Assembly (NCBI GenBank): GCA_022493055.1
Contig: CP092781.1
Span: 1,488,001 to 1,552,000 of the forward strand
Length of the DNA: 64,000 bases
From: Staphylococcus roterodami
Lineage (GTDB): Bacteria > Bacillota > Bacilli > Staphylococcales > Staphylococcaceae
Reading direction: 5' to 3'
Shown: positions 9,533-19,070 of the stretch, piece after piece
How positions within the stretch are numbered: the first letter of the stretch is position 1
How the letters are laid out: every line of letters starts with the position of its first letter
The notes under the pieces: model-generated
Databases searched by the model: none
What the model was told of the DNA's origin: nothing
Seen by the model: only the letters and a program-made list of their open reading frames with translations
Program-made: the position numbers and the translations under genes

Positions 9533-10446
9533 TCAACCTCAATCTTAATAGGTTTGTTATCACTATAATTTACTCGTTTAGTATTAATGGTAGATTTCGT
9601 TAGTTGCAAAAATATTTTCGTGTTTTCTAAATTAAGGTTTAACTTTTTCACGCTTTCGGATAAATCTATAGCATCATCTAATTTCTTGTCCTTTGAAAAG
9701 TTTCTACTTTTCGAAAACAGTGTTGTATATAATTCTATTTCAGCTTTGTAGCCTACTCCTCTTCTTGCATCCTTCATACCTTTTTTAAAATCTAGATTAT
9801 TTTTTTTTATCAGAGGTTCGTAATATTTTCTATATTCTTGAAGTGTTGGTATATTTGCAACGATATAAAAATATTCATTTTCATATCCACTATTTTGTGT
9901 CTTGTTAATTGCCTCTTTTGTAAATCCTGTATATTGATATTTCTTTTCATTATCTTTGAAAAATTTATATAAATTATCATACTTTTCTTTTTGTGCTCGA
10001 TATTCAAAGCCACTGAGTACTGTTCCAACTAGAGTACTCATATCATCGCCTTTATCCTCACTTCTTAATGAGCTATCACTCTCAATTATCGATTTGTCAA
10101 ATGGAATACTCGCATTAAATACGATATCGTGGTCATCACAATGCACGTATACTTCTACGCCGTCGCCACTACCTACAACATTAGTAGCTTTAACTTTTAG
10201 ACCGAAGTTATCCATAAAAAATTGTTCGCCTCGTTTGGCAATTTTATCTTTATGCTTCTTCGCAAATTCAATCGCATCTTTTTCTGCAGGTGGTTGGAAG
10301 CCTTGGCCTACATATTTTGAAGCTTCCATTTCTTCTGGTACAGATTTTGTTTCTGTATTTGTGTCTTTTTTTGATTCATTTTCCATCGCCGAACATCCCC
10401 CTAAGATTAATGTCGTGGTTAAAACTGATCCAATGAACTTTTTCAT
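9529..10446 (-). CDS. Lipoprotein, probably DUF1672 family (copy A, upstream of the lipase gene)
   Basis: 305-residue lipoprotein with signal peptide MKKFIGSVLTTTLILGGCS, lipobox LGGC and Cys18. Its first 150 residues match copy B nearly exactly; the last 150 differ. The stop codon overlaps the start of the lipase gene by four bases, so the two are translationally coupled. This fits a toxin-immunity arrangement in which the protective lipoprotein is made first. AGGTG precedes the ATG and a likely promoter is at 10499-10526. The immunity role is inferred from TslA/TilA precedent, not shown. Confidence 0.75.
   Translation of the reverse strand: MKKFIGSVLTTTLILGGCSAMENESKKDTNTETKSVPEEMEASKYVGQGFQPPAEKDAIEFAKKHKDKIAKRGEQFFMDNFGLKVKATNVVGSGDGVEVYVHCDDHDIVFNASIPFDKSIIESDSSLRSEDKGDDMSTLVGTVLSGFEYRAQKEKYDNLYKFFKDNEKKYQYTGFTKEAINKTQNSGYENEYFYIVANIPTLQEYRKYYEPLIKKNNLDFKKGMKDARRGVGYKAEIELYTTLFSKSRNFSKDKKLDDAIDLSESVKKLNLNLENTKIFLQLTKSTINTKRVNYSDNKPIKIEVE
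9992..10398 (-). repeat. 407-bp direct repeat, copy A
   Basis: Partner of 6811-7217 in the same orientation, 3,181 bp apart start to start. Recombination between the copies would remove the lipase gene and leave one hybrid lipoprotein gene. Confidence 0.9.
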
Positions 10447-10498
10447 ATGACACCTCGAATAATTTAATTATTACAATATATCTATATTTTACCCTATT

Positions 10499-10526
10499 TT
10501 TATAATCAAATAAATAACTTTATCAA
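10499..10526 (-). promoter_or_regulatory. Likely sigma-A promoter of the lipoprotein-lipase operon
   Basis: On the minus strand TTGATA and TATAAA are separated by 16 bases, about 50 bases before the lipoprotein start. The whole region is very AT-rich, so chance matches are possible. Confidence 0.45.
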
Positions 10527-10631
10527 ACTTTATATTTTTATATAAATTAGTAATATATTTAATAGTTGTTATTTGCAAAAATCCTAATTCCCAATACCTA
10601 ATCCACATACAAAATTCTCTACTTCAATCAA

Positions 10632-10674
10632 AAACGCATGCTATAAATTAGAGTCTCTAATCGATAACATGCGT
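10632..10674 (-). terminator. srrB terminator
   Basis: Outer stem AACGCATG / CATGCGTT with an inner helix ATTAGAG / CTCTAAT. On the minus strand it is followed by TTTTTGATT. It lies 22 bases past the srrB stop. Confidence 0.85.
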
Positions 10675-10696
10675 TCTTAAATAACTATATTCAGTT

Positions 10697-12448
10697 TTAT
10701 TCTGGCTTTGGTAACTTAATAATAAACGTTGTACCTTTTCCTAATTCGCTTTTAACATCAATGGAACCACCATGCTCTTCGATAATCATTTTACAAATAA
10801 ACAAACCTAATCCCGTACCTTGTTTACCTCGAGTTCTCGCGGCATCAACTTTATAAAAACGATCAAATACTTGTTGTAAATGTTCTGGTGCAATGCCTGT
10901 ACCTGTATCTTTAATGTATAAAATATCTTCGCTTTCATTTTCATCACAAGTAATTGCAATTTCATCACCAGGTTTCGTATAACGTGATGCATTATCAATT
11001 AAGTTCGTTAGTACTTGATCCATTCGATCCATGTCATAACTCCAAACACGTTTCTTACAATAATTAAAAGTCATATTTAGACCTAAATCATCAGCTTGTT
11101 GACGATACTTAATTTTCATCTTATCTAGTAACGCTGCAATAGGCTGAACTTCTTTATTTACAGATAATCCTTCAGCATCCATGCGAGCGACATTTAACAA
11201 TTCATTAACTAAACGGTTTAAACGTTTCGATTCATCAAGGACAATGGCAAGTGATTCTTTAATTTCATCAGGCTCTGTAACAATGCCATCGACAATTGAT
11301 TCAGTATAACCTTGAAGTAAAGATATCGGCGTACGCAATTCGTGTGATACATTTGCGATGAAATCTTTCTTCATCTGATCAAGGTTATGTTCATTCGTCA
11401 TATCACGAATCGTTACAACAACACCACTTTTACCACCCTGTTCAATTTTATCAATATAACTTGTTGTCACAACAAAGAATCGTGCATTCATTTCTAAATC
11501 ACGCATTTCAGTTTGTTTTGATTTAAAAGTATCTTCAATTTGTCTTAATAAGAAAGATTTGGCATCTTCATCAATATTGTCCATAATATCATTCGCCATC
11601 TTATTAGATAAGATAATTTGTCGACTCTCATTAATACCTAAAACACCTTCTACCATAGAGTTAATTAAGCTGTCTCTAATATTTTTAGAAGTGGATAATG
11701 CATCGACATGCTCTTCGATTTCAGTACTCATCTGATTGAATGCTTGTGATAATTGTCCAATTTCATCTTTCGTTGTGACAGAAGGTTTATAAGAGTAATC
11801 CCCTTCAGATACACGTGTAGCTTGGTCTCTTAAACGTCTTAAAGGTTTTGTAATTCTTGAAGATAAGAAAAATGCAAAGACTGTTGTAACAGTTAAGAAA
11901 ATAACAGCCGTAATTATGGTGATAATCGTGATAGCATTATTTGTATCTTCAATTGATTTCAAGTCTTTATATATAAAGACTCCACTATATTTGCTATGAC
12001 TATTCTTCTGTGCTTTTGTTGGATAGCCTAACAGAATATATGTTTGAGATGAACCCTTTTCTTTAATCGTTACATTTCGCGTCACAGATCTTCCTTTATC
12101 AAATACATCATCAAAATGGTCGTTGTTGACTACTTCATTCAACATTTGTTTTTTAATATTAGAAAGTGAAGCTGAAGATTGACGATGTTTATTATTTATA
12201 ATCATTAACCCACCAGGGTTTTCAATTAATGTTTGACTATATTTGATTGCTTCTTCTTTATTGTGCGATTGTTCGACCAGTGAACTAATTCGTCTAGCAT
12301 CTTCTCTTATGGCATTTTCGGTTTCTTGTGTGAAATAGTATTGCATAAAGGTAATTAACGCAATACTTAATAAAATTAAAACTGTCGTCACTATTAAAAT
12401 AATAGTTAACCACAGTTTAATTACGACACTATTTAGCCGGCTCATCAT
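10697..12448 (-). CDS. srrB: SrrB, respiratory/redox sensor histidine kinase
   Basis: Membrane histidine kinase that senses respiratory state and nitrosative stress and phosphorylates SrrA. The 583-residue form has transmembrane helices at about 10-35 and 172-197 flanking an extracytoplasmic domain. A HAMP segment follows (about 198-250), then a PAS-like region, the H box SHELRTP with His369, and N/G boxes (NLIDNASRY, GTGLGL). Cys464 and Cys501 are both present; these are the reported redox-sensing disulfide pair. I chose the ATG at 12448 because it gives this numbering; a longer frame starts at 12475. It overlaps srrA by 20 bp. Confidence 0.97.
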   Translation of the reverse strand: MMSRLNSVVIKLWLTIILIVTTVLILLSIALITFMQYYFTQETENAIREDARRISSLVEQSHNKEEAIKYSQTLIENPGGLMIINNKHRQSSASLSNIKKQMLNEVVNNDHFDDVFDKGRSVTRNVTIKEKGSSQTYILLGYPTKAQKNSHSKYSGVFIYKDLKSIEDTNNAITIITIITAVIFLTVTTVFAFFLSSRITKPLRRLRDQATRVSEGDYSYKPSVTTKDEIGQLSQAFNQMSTEIEEHVDALSTSKNIRDSLINSMVEGVLGINESRQIILSNKMANDIMDNIDEDAKSFLLRQIEDTFKSKQTEMRDLEMNARFFVVTTSYIDKIEQGGKSGVVVTIRDMTNEHNLDQMKKDFIANVSHELRTPISLLQGYTESIVDGIVTEPDEIKESLAIVLDESKRLNRLVNELLNVARMDAEGLSVNKEVQPIAALLDKMKIKYRQQADDLGLNMTFNYCKKRVWSYDMDRMDQVLTNLIDNASRYTKPGDEIAITCDENESEDILYIKDTGTGIAPEHLQQVFDRFYKVDAARTRGKQGTGLGLFICKMIIEEHGGSIDVKSELGKGTTFIIKLPKPE

Positions 12449-13154
12449 TAGATTTAACCTCAAATTTATACCCAACGCCCCAGACTGTTTGAATCATATG
12501 CGCAGCTTCGCTAGACACACGATTCAACTTTTCTCTAAGTCGTTTAACATGAGTATCAACTGTTCTTAAATCACCATAGAATTCATAATGCCAAACTTCT
12601 TTTAATAATTGTTCACGGTCAAATACTTTATTTGGTGTTTTAGCTAAATATATTAATAATTCGTACTCTTTAGGAGTCAAATTGACTTCTTGATTATCAG
12701 CAAGTACGCGATGTGCATCATTATCTATTTCTAAATGTTTGAATTCAATCACATCACGTGCGTGAGGTTCGCTTTGTTCTACAGTTGTAGATTGCGTTCT
12801 TCTTAGAAGTGCTTTAACTCTTAAGACTACTTCTCTAGGTGAAAATGGTTTGACGATATAATCATCTGCACCAGATTCAAAACCTTCAACACGGTTTGTT
12901 TCTTCACCTTTAGCAGTCAACATAATAATTGGTGTTTGTTTATGTTCACGCAATTTAGTCGCCACCTGGATACCATCCATTTCTGGCAACATTAAATCTA
13001 GTAGTATGCAAGCATAATTATTCTCCATTGCAAGGTCATAAGCTTCTTGCCCATTACTCGCTTCATGGATTTCAAAAGATTCTCTTTCTAAATACATTTT
13101 AAGTAATCTTCTGATTCTATCCTCATCATCTACGATAAGTATTTCGTTCGACAT
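12429..13154 (-). CDS. srrA: SrrA, OmpR-family response regulator
   Basis: Response regulator partner of SrrB that controls respiration, anaerobic metabolism and virulence genes. 241 residues: a receiver domain with acidic DDED (9-12), phospho-acceptor Asp53 in LLDLMLPEMDG and Lys in VKPFSPRE, then a winged-helix DNA-binding domain containing LTPKEYELLIYLAKT and GVGYKF. The start at 13154 has GGGAGGT upstream and gives the known length. It leads the operon, and its 3' end overlaps srrB. Confidence 0.97.
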   Translation of the reverse strand: MSNEILIVDDEDRIRRLLKMYLERESFEIHEASNGQEAYDLAMENNYACILLDLMLPEMDGIQVATKLREHKQTPIIMLTAKGEETNRVEGFESGADDYIVKPFSPREVVLRVKALLRRTQSTTVEQSEPHARDVIEFKHLEIDNDAHRVLADNQEVNLTPKEYELLIYLAKTPNKVFDREQLLKEVWHYEFYGDLRTVDTHVKRLREKLNRVSSEAAHMIQTVWGVGYKFEVKSNDEPAK

Positions 13155-13286
13155 ACAGGTCATACCTCCCACACATGCTTTTCTTTACAAAAGTATTATA
13201 TCACAGGAAAACGCATACAGTTATTAAAAACCTAAAATTTTGTGAAAAAATTCTCAAACTTTGTGATAAATACATATTTTATCTAA

Positions 13287-14024
13287 TTATTTTCCGTGTT
13301 CAGCAAGATGACGCATTACTTTAACTTCATGAGGTGTCAATACGCGGCCTTCGCCAGCATTTAAACCAACAACATTTAAAGGTCCATATTCAATACGAGA
13401 TAATTTTGTTACTTGATGACCAAAGTGTTCAAACATTCTTCTGACTTGTCGATTTCGTCCTTCTGTAATTGTAATTTCAACCAATGTTGTATTTTTATCT
13501 TTATCTTGTTTTTTAACTTTTACTTCAGCTGGTTGTGTTAAACCATCTTCTAATTCTATGCCTTTTTCTAATGCTTTTACTTCTTCTCGCATAAGATAGC
13601 CTTTTAGTTTCGCAACATATTTTTTCTTAATTTGATATCGAGGATGTGTCATTAAATTAGTAAATTCTCCATCATTTGTTAATAATAACAATCCAGATGT
13701 ATCATAGTCTAAGCGTCCAACAGGATAAATACGAGCATCAATATCTTTAAAATAATCAGTAACCACTGTACGACCTCTATCATCTGATACACTTGTTATC
13801 ACTTGTGTTGGCTTATGGAATAATATGTAAATCTTGTCCTCTTGTTCAATTTTAATACCTTCAACTTCAATCGTGTCAGAAGGTTTCACTTTTGTACCTA
13901 ATTCAGTAACAGTTGTACCATTAACTTTCACTTTACCTTCAGAAATCAAAGTTTCCGCCTTACGTCTTGATGTATAACCACTATTCGCTATACGCTTTTG
14001 TAATCTCTCTAATTCTTTAGTCAT
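13287..14024 (-). CDS. rluB: RluB-type 23S rRNA pseudouridine synthase
   Basis: 245-residue RsuA/RluB-family enzyme that converts a specific 23S rRNA uridine to pseudouridine. It has an N-terminal S4 RNA-binding domain (about 5-65) and the catalytic motif [18 protein letters not shown], where the Asp is the nucleophile. Its start overlaps the scpB end by 8 bp, so it is the third gene of a scpA-scpB-rluB operon, as in Bacillus. GGAG precedes the ATG. Confidence 0.93.
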   Translation of the reverse strand: MTKELERLQKRIANSGYTSRRKAETLISEGKVKVNGTTVTELGTKVKPSDTIEVEGIKIEQEDKIYILFHKPTQVITSVSDDRGRTVVTDYFKDIDARIYPVGRLDYDTSGLLLLTNDGEFTNLMTHPRYQIKKKYVAKLKGYLMREEVKALEKGIELEDGLTQPAEVKVKKQDKDKNTTLVEITITEGRNRQVRRMFEHFGHQVTKLSRIEYGPLNVVGLNAGEGRVLTPHEVKVMRHLAEHGK

Positions 14025-14559
14025 TATTTTCTCCTTTTTGATTGACTAGATTGCTGAAAAAAACATCCATTTCTTCATCGTCTTCTTCAGTTGTTGGCAA
14101 ATCTTCTATATTTGAAATACCAAACACATTTAAAAACAAATCCGTCGTAATTAATTGTTGGCTACGTTGTTCATTAACCACTTTAGCTTCTACAAGACCT
14201 TTTGCAATCAACGTTTTAACTGCACCATCCGAATTGATACTTCGAATTAATTCAATATCACTTCTTGATAAAGGTTGGTTATAAGCAATAATTGATAAAA
14301 CTTCCATTGCTGCCTGTGATAATTTCATTTGTGATTTCTGCTCAATTAATTGTTCAATATATGTTGCCGCTTCTTTTTTAGTCGTTAAAACATACGTCGT
14401 ACCAAATCGTTGTATCATTAGACCGTGTGATGAATAATTGTCAATTAATTCTACAAGTTGTTCTTTCGACATGTCTAAAATATCTAGTAGTTGCTTTTCA
14501 TCTAAACCTTCATCGCCAGCTGTAAATAATAGCGATTCTAAAATGCCATAATTATCCAA
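14017..14559 (-). CDS. scpB: ScpB, condensin-associated winged-helix protein
   Basis: 180-residue kleisin-associated subunit of the SMC-ScpAB chromosome condensation complex. It shows the two winged-helix units expected of the family; [19 protein letters not shown] at the N-terminus and [19 protein letters not shown] in the centre are typical. The acidic C-terminal tail is common. It overlaps scpA by 8 bp and rluB by 8 bp. Confidence 0.95.
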   Translation of the reverse strand: MDNYGILESLLFTAGDEGLDEKQLLDILDMSKEQLVELIDNYSSHGLMIQRFGTTYVLTTKKEAATYIEQLIEQKSQMKLSQAAMEVLSIIAYNQPLSRSDIELIRSINSDGAVKTLIAKGLVEAKVVNEQRSQQLITTDLFLNVFGISNIEDLPTTEEDDEEMDVFFSNLVNQKGENND

Positions 14560-15283
14560 AATGGTAGTTCACTCCTCTAATAATTTTAATATCCTCAAAA
14601 TTACGTTGTTGCTCAATATTAATTATTCCTGCTTTTGACATTTCTAAAATAGCTAAAAAGTGAGTGACTACTTGTTCAATAGGCTCAGAAAATGTAAACA
14701 GACTAAAGAAGTTGAAATGATCTTTATCTTTCAATCTTGTTGTCACTTGTTCTGTAGCTTGTTGAATGGTAAATGTCTCTTTTCGGATTTCAACAGATTT
14801 AGGTGTATTTAAAGCAACTCTATTTTTAACTCTTTGATAGGCTACGATTAATTCTGTTAAATCAATCGTATGATTTGGATCCCAAGATTCATCCGTTTCC
14901 AAATGAGATAAATCTGTCGGTCTTTTAGTAAAATAAAAATCTCTTTCTTCTTTCATGTCATTTAAAATAGCAGTATATTCTTTATAATTTTGATATTCTA
15001 TTAAACGCCCAACTAAATCTTCACGTGGGTCATCATCAACTTCCATATCAGATGTTGATTGCGGTAATAGCATCTTACTTTTAATCATTAAGAGCTCTGA
15101 CGCTAATACTAGGTATTCACTTGCAATATTAATTTCAAGCTGCTTCATTGCATGTACGTACTGCATATACTGCTCAGTTAATGCTTGCATTGGAATATCA
15201 TAAATATCTATTTCAAATTTTTGGATAAGATGCAGTAATAAATCTAAAGGTCCATTAAAAGCATCTAATTTAACTTCATACAT
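14552..15283 (-). CDS. scpA: ScpA, kleisin subunit of the SMC complex
   Basis: 243-residue kleisin that bridges SMC heads and recruits ScpB for chromosome segregation. [20 protein letters not shown] is the family's N-terminal signature, so I start at 15283. A longer frame to 15373 exists but carries no family-like sequence and would abut the divergent DUF309 gene, leaving no promoter space. Confidence 0.95.
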   Translation of the reverse strand: MYEVKLDAFNGPLDLLLHLIQKFEIDIYDIPMQALTEQYMQYVHAMKQLEINIASEYLVLASELLMIKSKMLLPQSTSDMEVDDDPREDLVGRLIEYQNYKEYTAILNDMKEERDFYFTKRPTDLSHLETDESWDPNHTIDLTELIVAYQRVKNRVALNTPKSVEIRKETFTIQQATEQVTTRLKDKDHFNFFSLFTFSEPIEQVVTHFLAILEMSKAGIINIEQQRNFEDIKIIRGVNYHFG

Positions 15284-15374
15284 AATATCTACCTCGTATT
15301 GCGTCATATGTGCATAATTCTCTAAAATATTATAGCATGAAAATAACTTACTTTTAAATTGGGGTGAAAACAAA

Positions 15375-15881
15375 ATGCAACAGGCACTTATAAATTTCTA
15401 TTACCAATTTCATAAAAAGCAACATTATTTTCTTTGCCATGACATTCTTGAAGAGGCTTGGAAAGAAGAAAACAATTTTAGTAAACAAGATGCTGTTGTC
15501 AGTTTAATCTTATTTGCAACTGCTTGTTATCATTATCGCCGCAATAATTTAAAAGGCGCCTATAAATCTTTTAATAAATCGAATGAAATTATACAAAATG
15601 CTCAAGATTCATATGTCTTAAATCTTAATATAGATGAGTTTCAAAATTTAATTGAACAGCAGATTGCAATGATTAATAAATCTGAGTCTTTTTCACCAGT
15701 AGTTTTACCAATAAACCCTGACTTTGAAAATATTATCAAAGTTAATTTTCCTGATTATGATTATAATCAAGAAACAATAACAGATTCATTTATCGTTGAT
15801 CATCATAAACTCCGAGATCGTTCAGATGTTATCAAAGCCAAACAAGAGGCAATTCAAATGAGAAAGTATAGGCATAATTAA
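15375..15881 (+). CDS. DUF309-family protein (YpuF-like)
   Basis: 168-residue protein with the DUF309 signature: [20 protein letters not shown] at the start, then [11 protein letters not shown] and [19 protein letters not shown]. The function is unknown; the family has a helical fold with conserved His and Glu residues. It is divergent from scpAB, as ypuF neighbours scpAB in Bacillus, so a link to that locus is plausible. The GGGGTGA site is well placed. Confidence 0.85.
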   Translation: MQQALINFYYQFHKKQHYFLCHDILEEAWKEENNFSKQDAVVSLILFATACYHYRRNNLKGAYKSFNKSNEIIQNAQDSYVLNLNIDEFQNLIEQQIAMINKSESFSPVVLPINPDFENIIKVNFPDYDYNQETITDSFIVDHHKLRDRSDVIKAKQEAIQMRKYRHN

Positions 15882-15891
15882 TCTTCAAATT

Positions 15892-15941
15892 AAAAAGTCA
15901 CAATTACACAGACCTTATAGTCATATGTATTGTGACTTTTA
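15892..15941. terminator. Bidirectional terminator between the DUF309 gene and xerD
   Basis: A 12-bp stem AAAAGTCACAAT / ATTGTGACTTTT surrounds a 24-base loop, lying between the two convergent genes. The A and T tracts at the ends serve both strands. Confidence 0.85.
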
Positions 15942-15955
15942 ATTTAATATTCGCT

Positions 15956-16843
15956 TTAAGCTCTAGGATGAAATTGATTATACATTTTCCTAATTTGTGA
16001 TTTTGAGACATGTGTATATAGTTGAGTTGTCGAAATATCTGAATGACCTAACATTTCTTGAACAGCTCTTAAATCTGCGCCATTTTCTAATAAATGCGTC
16101 GCAAAGGAGTGGCGTAATGTATGTGGTGTTAACGTTTTTTTAATATTTGCTTTCAAACCATTCTGTTTAATCATTTTCCATATTGCTTGTCGTGATAAAG
16201 GCTTTCCATGCATATTTAAAAACAATACGTTAGTAACTGTCTTTTTTAAAAGTTGTGGTCGAATTGTTTCAATATATGTTGTTAAATATTCAATCACAGC
16301 ATCCCCTAAAGGTACAATTCTTTCTTTATCTCCCTTGCCAAAAACACGTACAAATCCCATCATTAAATTCACATGCTCTAACTCTAAATGAATGAGTTCA
16401 GATACACGCATTCCTGTCGCGTATAAAAGTTCTAACATCGTTCGATCGCGATAACCATTTAATTTGTTTAAATCAGGAGTTTCTAGTAATGCCAGTACTT
16501 CATCAACATTCAACACATCAGGCAATTTTTTATCATATTTCGGTGAATCTAATAATACCGTTGGATCTTTAGCTGCATATTTTTCTCTTAAAGCAAATTG
16601 ATGAAAACTTCGAATAGTAGAAATAAATCGTGCAATTGATTTAGCGGATTGCCCTTCATCAATTAAATATCCCAAACACTCTTGAATCACTTGTCTATCT
16701 ATAAAGTCAATATGTGAAATATGATGCTCAGACATATAATCTTGGTATTTTTTTAAGTCTCGTCTATACGCACCAATTGTATTAGAACTTAATCCTTTTT
16801 CGATTTGTATAAAACGCAAATATTCTTCAATAATTGTCTCCAT
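15956..16843 (-). CDS. xerD: XerD, site-specific tyrosine recombinase
   Basis: 295-residue recombinase that works with XerC at dif to resolve chromosome dimers. Catalytic residues are visible as Arg in LYATGMRVSELIHLE, the HxxR box HTLRHSFATHLL, His in LGHSDISTTQLYTHV and the Tyr in LYTHV. The SAM-like N-terminal DNA-binding domain is intact. It lies 47 bp downstream of fur, separated by a terminator that may allow read-through. Confidence 0.95.
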   Translation of the reverse strand: METIIEEYLRFIQIEKGLSSNTIGAYRRDLKKYQDYMSEHHISHIDFIDRQVIQECLGYLIDEGQSAKSIARFISTIRSFHQFALREKYAAKDPTVLLDSPKYDKKLPDVLNVDEVLALLETPDLNKLNGYRDRTMLELLYATGMRVSELIHLELEHVNLMMGFVRVFGKGDKERIVPLGDAVIEYLTTYIETIRPQLLKKTVTNVLFLNMHGKPLSRQAIWKMIKQNGLKANIKKTLTPHTLRHSFATHLLENGADLRAVQEMLGHSDISTTQLYTHVSKSQIRKMYNQFHPRA

Positions 16844-16854
16844 AACCGCACCTC

Positions 16855-16885
16855 TAAAAAAAGCGAAGGTTAATTTAACCTACGC
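16855..16885 (-). terminator. fur terminator
   Basis: On the minus strand GCGTAGGTTAAATTAACCTTCGC is a near-perfect palindrome followed by seven T. It lies 5 bases past the fur stop and just before the xerD ribosome-binding site. Confidence 0.85.
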
Positions 16886-16890
16886 AATTT

Positions 16891-17340
16891 CTATCCTTTA
16901 CCTTTCGCTTGGCATTCTTCACACACACCATGGAAAGTTAAACGATGATCTAAAATTTTGAATTTAAACTCATTTTCAACTCGATTTTCAACTTCTGGTA
17001 ATAAATCTTCGTCGATTTCATCTACTCGACCACATTCCATACATACTAAGTGGTGATGGAAATGTTTTGCACCTTCTTTTCTTAAATCAAAACGAGCGAC
17101 CCCGTCACCAAAGTTAATTTTGTCTACTACTTTTAATTCAGCTAATAACTCTAACGTTCTGTATACTGTTGCCAAGCCAATTTCCGGTGCTTTATCTTTT
17201 ACTTTTAAGTAAACATCTTCAGCACTTAAATGGTCTTTTTCATTTTCAATTAGAACTCTAACAGTAGCTTCGCGTTGTGGCGTTAGCTTGTATGATGATT
17301 GTTGTAATTGTTGCTTAACTCGATTTAATCGTTCTTCCAA
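16891..17340 (-). CDS. fur: Fur, ferric uptake regulator
   Basis: 149-residue iron-responsive repressor of uptake genes. N-terminal winged helix (about 1-85) with LTPQREATVRVL and GLATVYRTLELL; dimerisation and metal-binding half with HFHHHLVCMECG and a second Cys pair VCEECQ that forms the structural zinc site. It matches Fur rather than PerR or Zur by my recollection of the S. aureus sequence. A PerR-like box lies 25 bases upstream of the start, matching the known PerR control of fur. Confidence 0.94.
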   Translation of the reverse strand: MEERLNRVKQQLQQSSYKLTPQREATVRVLIENEKDHLSAEDVYLKVKDKAPEIGLATVYRTLELLAELKVVDKINFGDGVARFDLRKEGAKHFHHHLVCMECGRVDEIDEDLLPEVENRVENEFKFKILDHRLTFHGVCEECQAKGKG

Positions 17341-17364
17341 CGATGCCCACTCCCCTACTAATAA

Positions 17365-17379
17365 TTAAAATCATTACAA
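17365..17379. promoter_or_regulatory. PerR-box-like site upstream of fur
   Basis: TTAAAATCATTACAA matches the 7-1-7 PerR consensus TTATAATNATTATAA at all but two of its 14 defined bases. fur is a reported PerR target in S. aureus. The site is 25 bp before the start codon. Confidence 0.55.
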
Positions 17380-17444
17380 ATTATTTCAAACTTCACAATT
17401 AAAATTAACAGTTTTCTCAATAAAATGCAAGCTTTTCTCATTTG

Positions 17445-17987
17445 TTATTTAGAATGATTATAATTTAATAATAGATGCTGTAAAGCTATGATAGTTTTTG
17501 CATCTTCAATTTCTTTATTCATTAGCATCGATTTAATATTCTCAATAGGTACTTTAATGACTTCAACAAATTCATCCTCATCTAAGTGAACTGTACCTTC
17601 TTCTAATTTATCCGTAAAATATATAGATAATTGTTCATCGCAAAAGCCTGGAGAACCATACATATCTACAACATGCGTTAACTCTTTAGCAATATATCCT
17701 GTTTCCTCTTCTAATTCACGTTTAGCCGCTTCGACTCTATCTTCATCATCTTCTAATTTACCAGCTGGTATTTCTAGCAATGGTTTTTCGATTGGTTTAC
17801 GGTACTGTTTCACTAAAACAACTTCATTTTCAGGAGTCACGGCACACACAGCAACTGCACCATTATGATAAACTAATTCCCTCGTTGAAGTTTCTCCATT
17901 CGGTAAAGTTACCGTATGAATTTCTACATCAACAATTTTACCGTTATATATAACTGTTCGATCAATTGTTTTTTCATTTAAGTCCAT
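17445..17987 (-). CDS. nudF: NudF, ADP-ribose pyrophosphatase
   Basis: Nudix hydrolase that splits ADP-ribose to AMP and ribose 5-phosphate. The Nudix box runs from GKLEDDEDRVEAAKRELEEE to TG, with the catalytic REL-EE-TG elements intact, near residues 77-100. About 180 residues from the ATG at 17987. A GTG three codons upstream is possible but lies too close to the AAAGGA site. No clear terminator before fur was seen. Confidence 0.9.
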   Translation of the reverse strand: MDLNEKTIDRTVIYNGKIVDVEIHTVTLPNGETSTRELVYHNGAVAVCAVTPENEVVLVKQYRKPIEKPLLEIPAGKLEDDEDRVEAAKRELEEETGYIAKELTHVVDMYGSPGFCDEQLSIYFTDKLEEGTVHLDEDEFVEVIKVPIENIKSMLMNKEIEDAKTIIALQHLLLNYNHSK

Positions 17988-18068
17988 TTTAATCACGTTC
18001 CTTTAATTTCATATTATATATTGATACACTATGCTTGTTAGTTAAAGTGTATCGAAAGGAGAACAGAC

Positions 18069-18977
18069 ATGCAAAAAAATATATTAAAAAGTGGCATTGC
18101 CATATCTGAATTAGGTTTAGGTTGCATGAGTTTAGGTACAGATTTAAAGAAAGCAGAACAAATTATAGATTATGCTGTTGAACATGGTATCACATATTTT
18201 GATACAGCAGATATGTATGATAAAGGAGTTAATGAAAATGTTGTTGGAAAAGCACTTCAGAAGTATCAGCAGCGAGATGACATAGTTATTGGTACTAAAG
18301 TAGGTAATCGTTTAACAAAAGATGGCAGTACTACATGGGATCCAAGCAAATCTTATATTAAAGAAGCGGTTAAAGGTTCTCTAAAACGCTTAGGTATTGA
18401 TCATATTGATCTTTATCAACTACATGGTGGAACAATTGATGACCCATTAGACGAAACAATTAGCGCATTTGATGAGTTGAAACAAGAAGGCGTTATTCGT
18501 GCTTATGGTATTTCTTCAATTCGTCCAAATGTCATTGATTATTATTTGAAACATAGCCAAATTGAAACAATTATGTCTCAATTTAATTTGATTGATAATC
18601 GTCCAGAATCATTATTGGATGCAATACACAACAATGATGTCAAAGTTCTTGCGAGAGGACCAGTGTTTAAAGGTTTATTAACTTCAAATAGTGTTAATGT
18701 GCTCGACAATAAATTCAAAGATGGTATCTTTGATTATTCCCATGATGAATTGGGCGAGACTATAGCTTCTATTAAAGAAATAGAAAGTAATTTGTCTGCT
18801 TTAACGTTTAATTACTTAACATCACATGATGTAATTGGTTCTATTATTGTTGGTGCAAGCAGTGTCGACCAATTAAAAGAAAATATTGATAACTATCATG
18901 CTAAAGTTAGTTTAGATCAAATCAAAACAGCTAGAGCTCGTGTTAAAAATTTAGAATATACTAACCATTTAGTTTAG
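18069..18977 (+). CDS. Aldo/keto reductase family oxidoreductase
   Basis: 302-residue TIM-barrel NADPH-dependent oxidoreductase. Motifs include GLGCMSLGTDL at the start, FDTADMYDKGVNE with the catalytic Asp and Tyr, VIGTKVG with Lys, and DLYQLHGG with His. The C-terminal cofactor motif IIVGASSVDQLKEN is present. The substrate is unknown. AAAGGAG lies 11 bases upstream of the ATG. It is divergent from nudF. Confidence 0.88.
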   Translation: MQKNILKSGIAISELGLGCMSLGTDLKKAEQIIDYAVEHGITYFDTADMYDKGVNENVVGKALQKYQQRDDIVIGTKVGNRLTKDGSTTWDPSKSYIKEAVKGSLKRLGIDHIDLYQLHGGTIDDPLDETISAFDELKQEGVIRAYGISSIRPNVIDYYLKHSQIETIMSQFNLIDNRPESLLDAIHNNDVKVLARGPVFKGLLTSNSVNVLDNKFKDGIFDYSHDELGETIASIKEIESNLSALTFNYLTSHDVIGSIIVGASSVDQLKENIDNYHAKVSLDQIKTARARVKNLEYTNHLV

Positions 18978-19070
18978 AAGTTATTTTCAGTAATAAAATG
19001 TTATTCCATTCGCTTTATTCTATAGAAATGAATTAAACAGCAGTTTAAGGCTGGGTCATAACTCTATAAT

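Noticed and set aside
6133..10600. Prophage remnant
   Set aside because: No integrase, structural or lysis genes, and no attachment-site duplication were seen; a toxin-immunity island explains the genes better.
15284..15373. 30-residue extension of ScpA
   Set aside because: The family N-terminus begins at MYEVKLDAF and the extension would remove the divergent promoter space.
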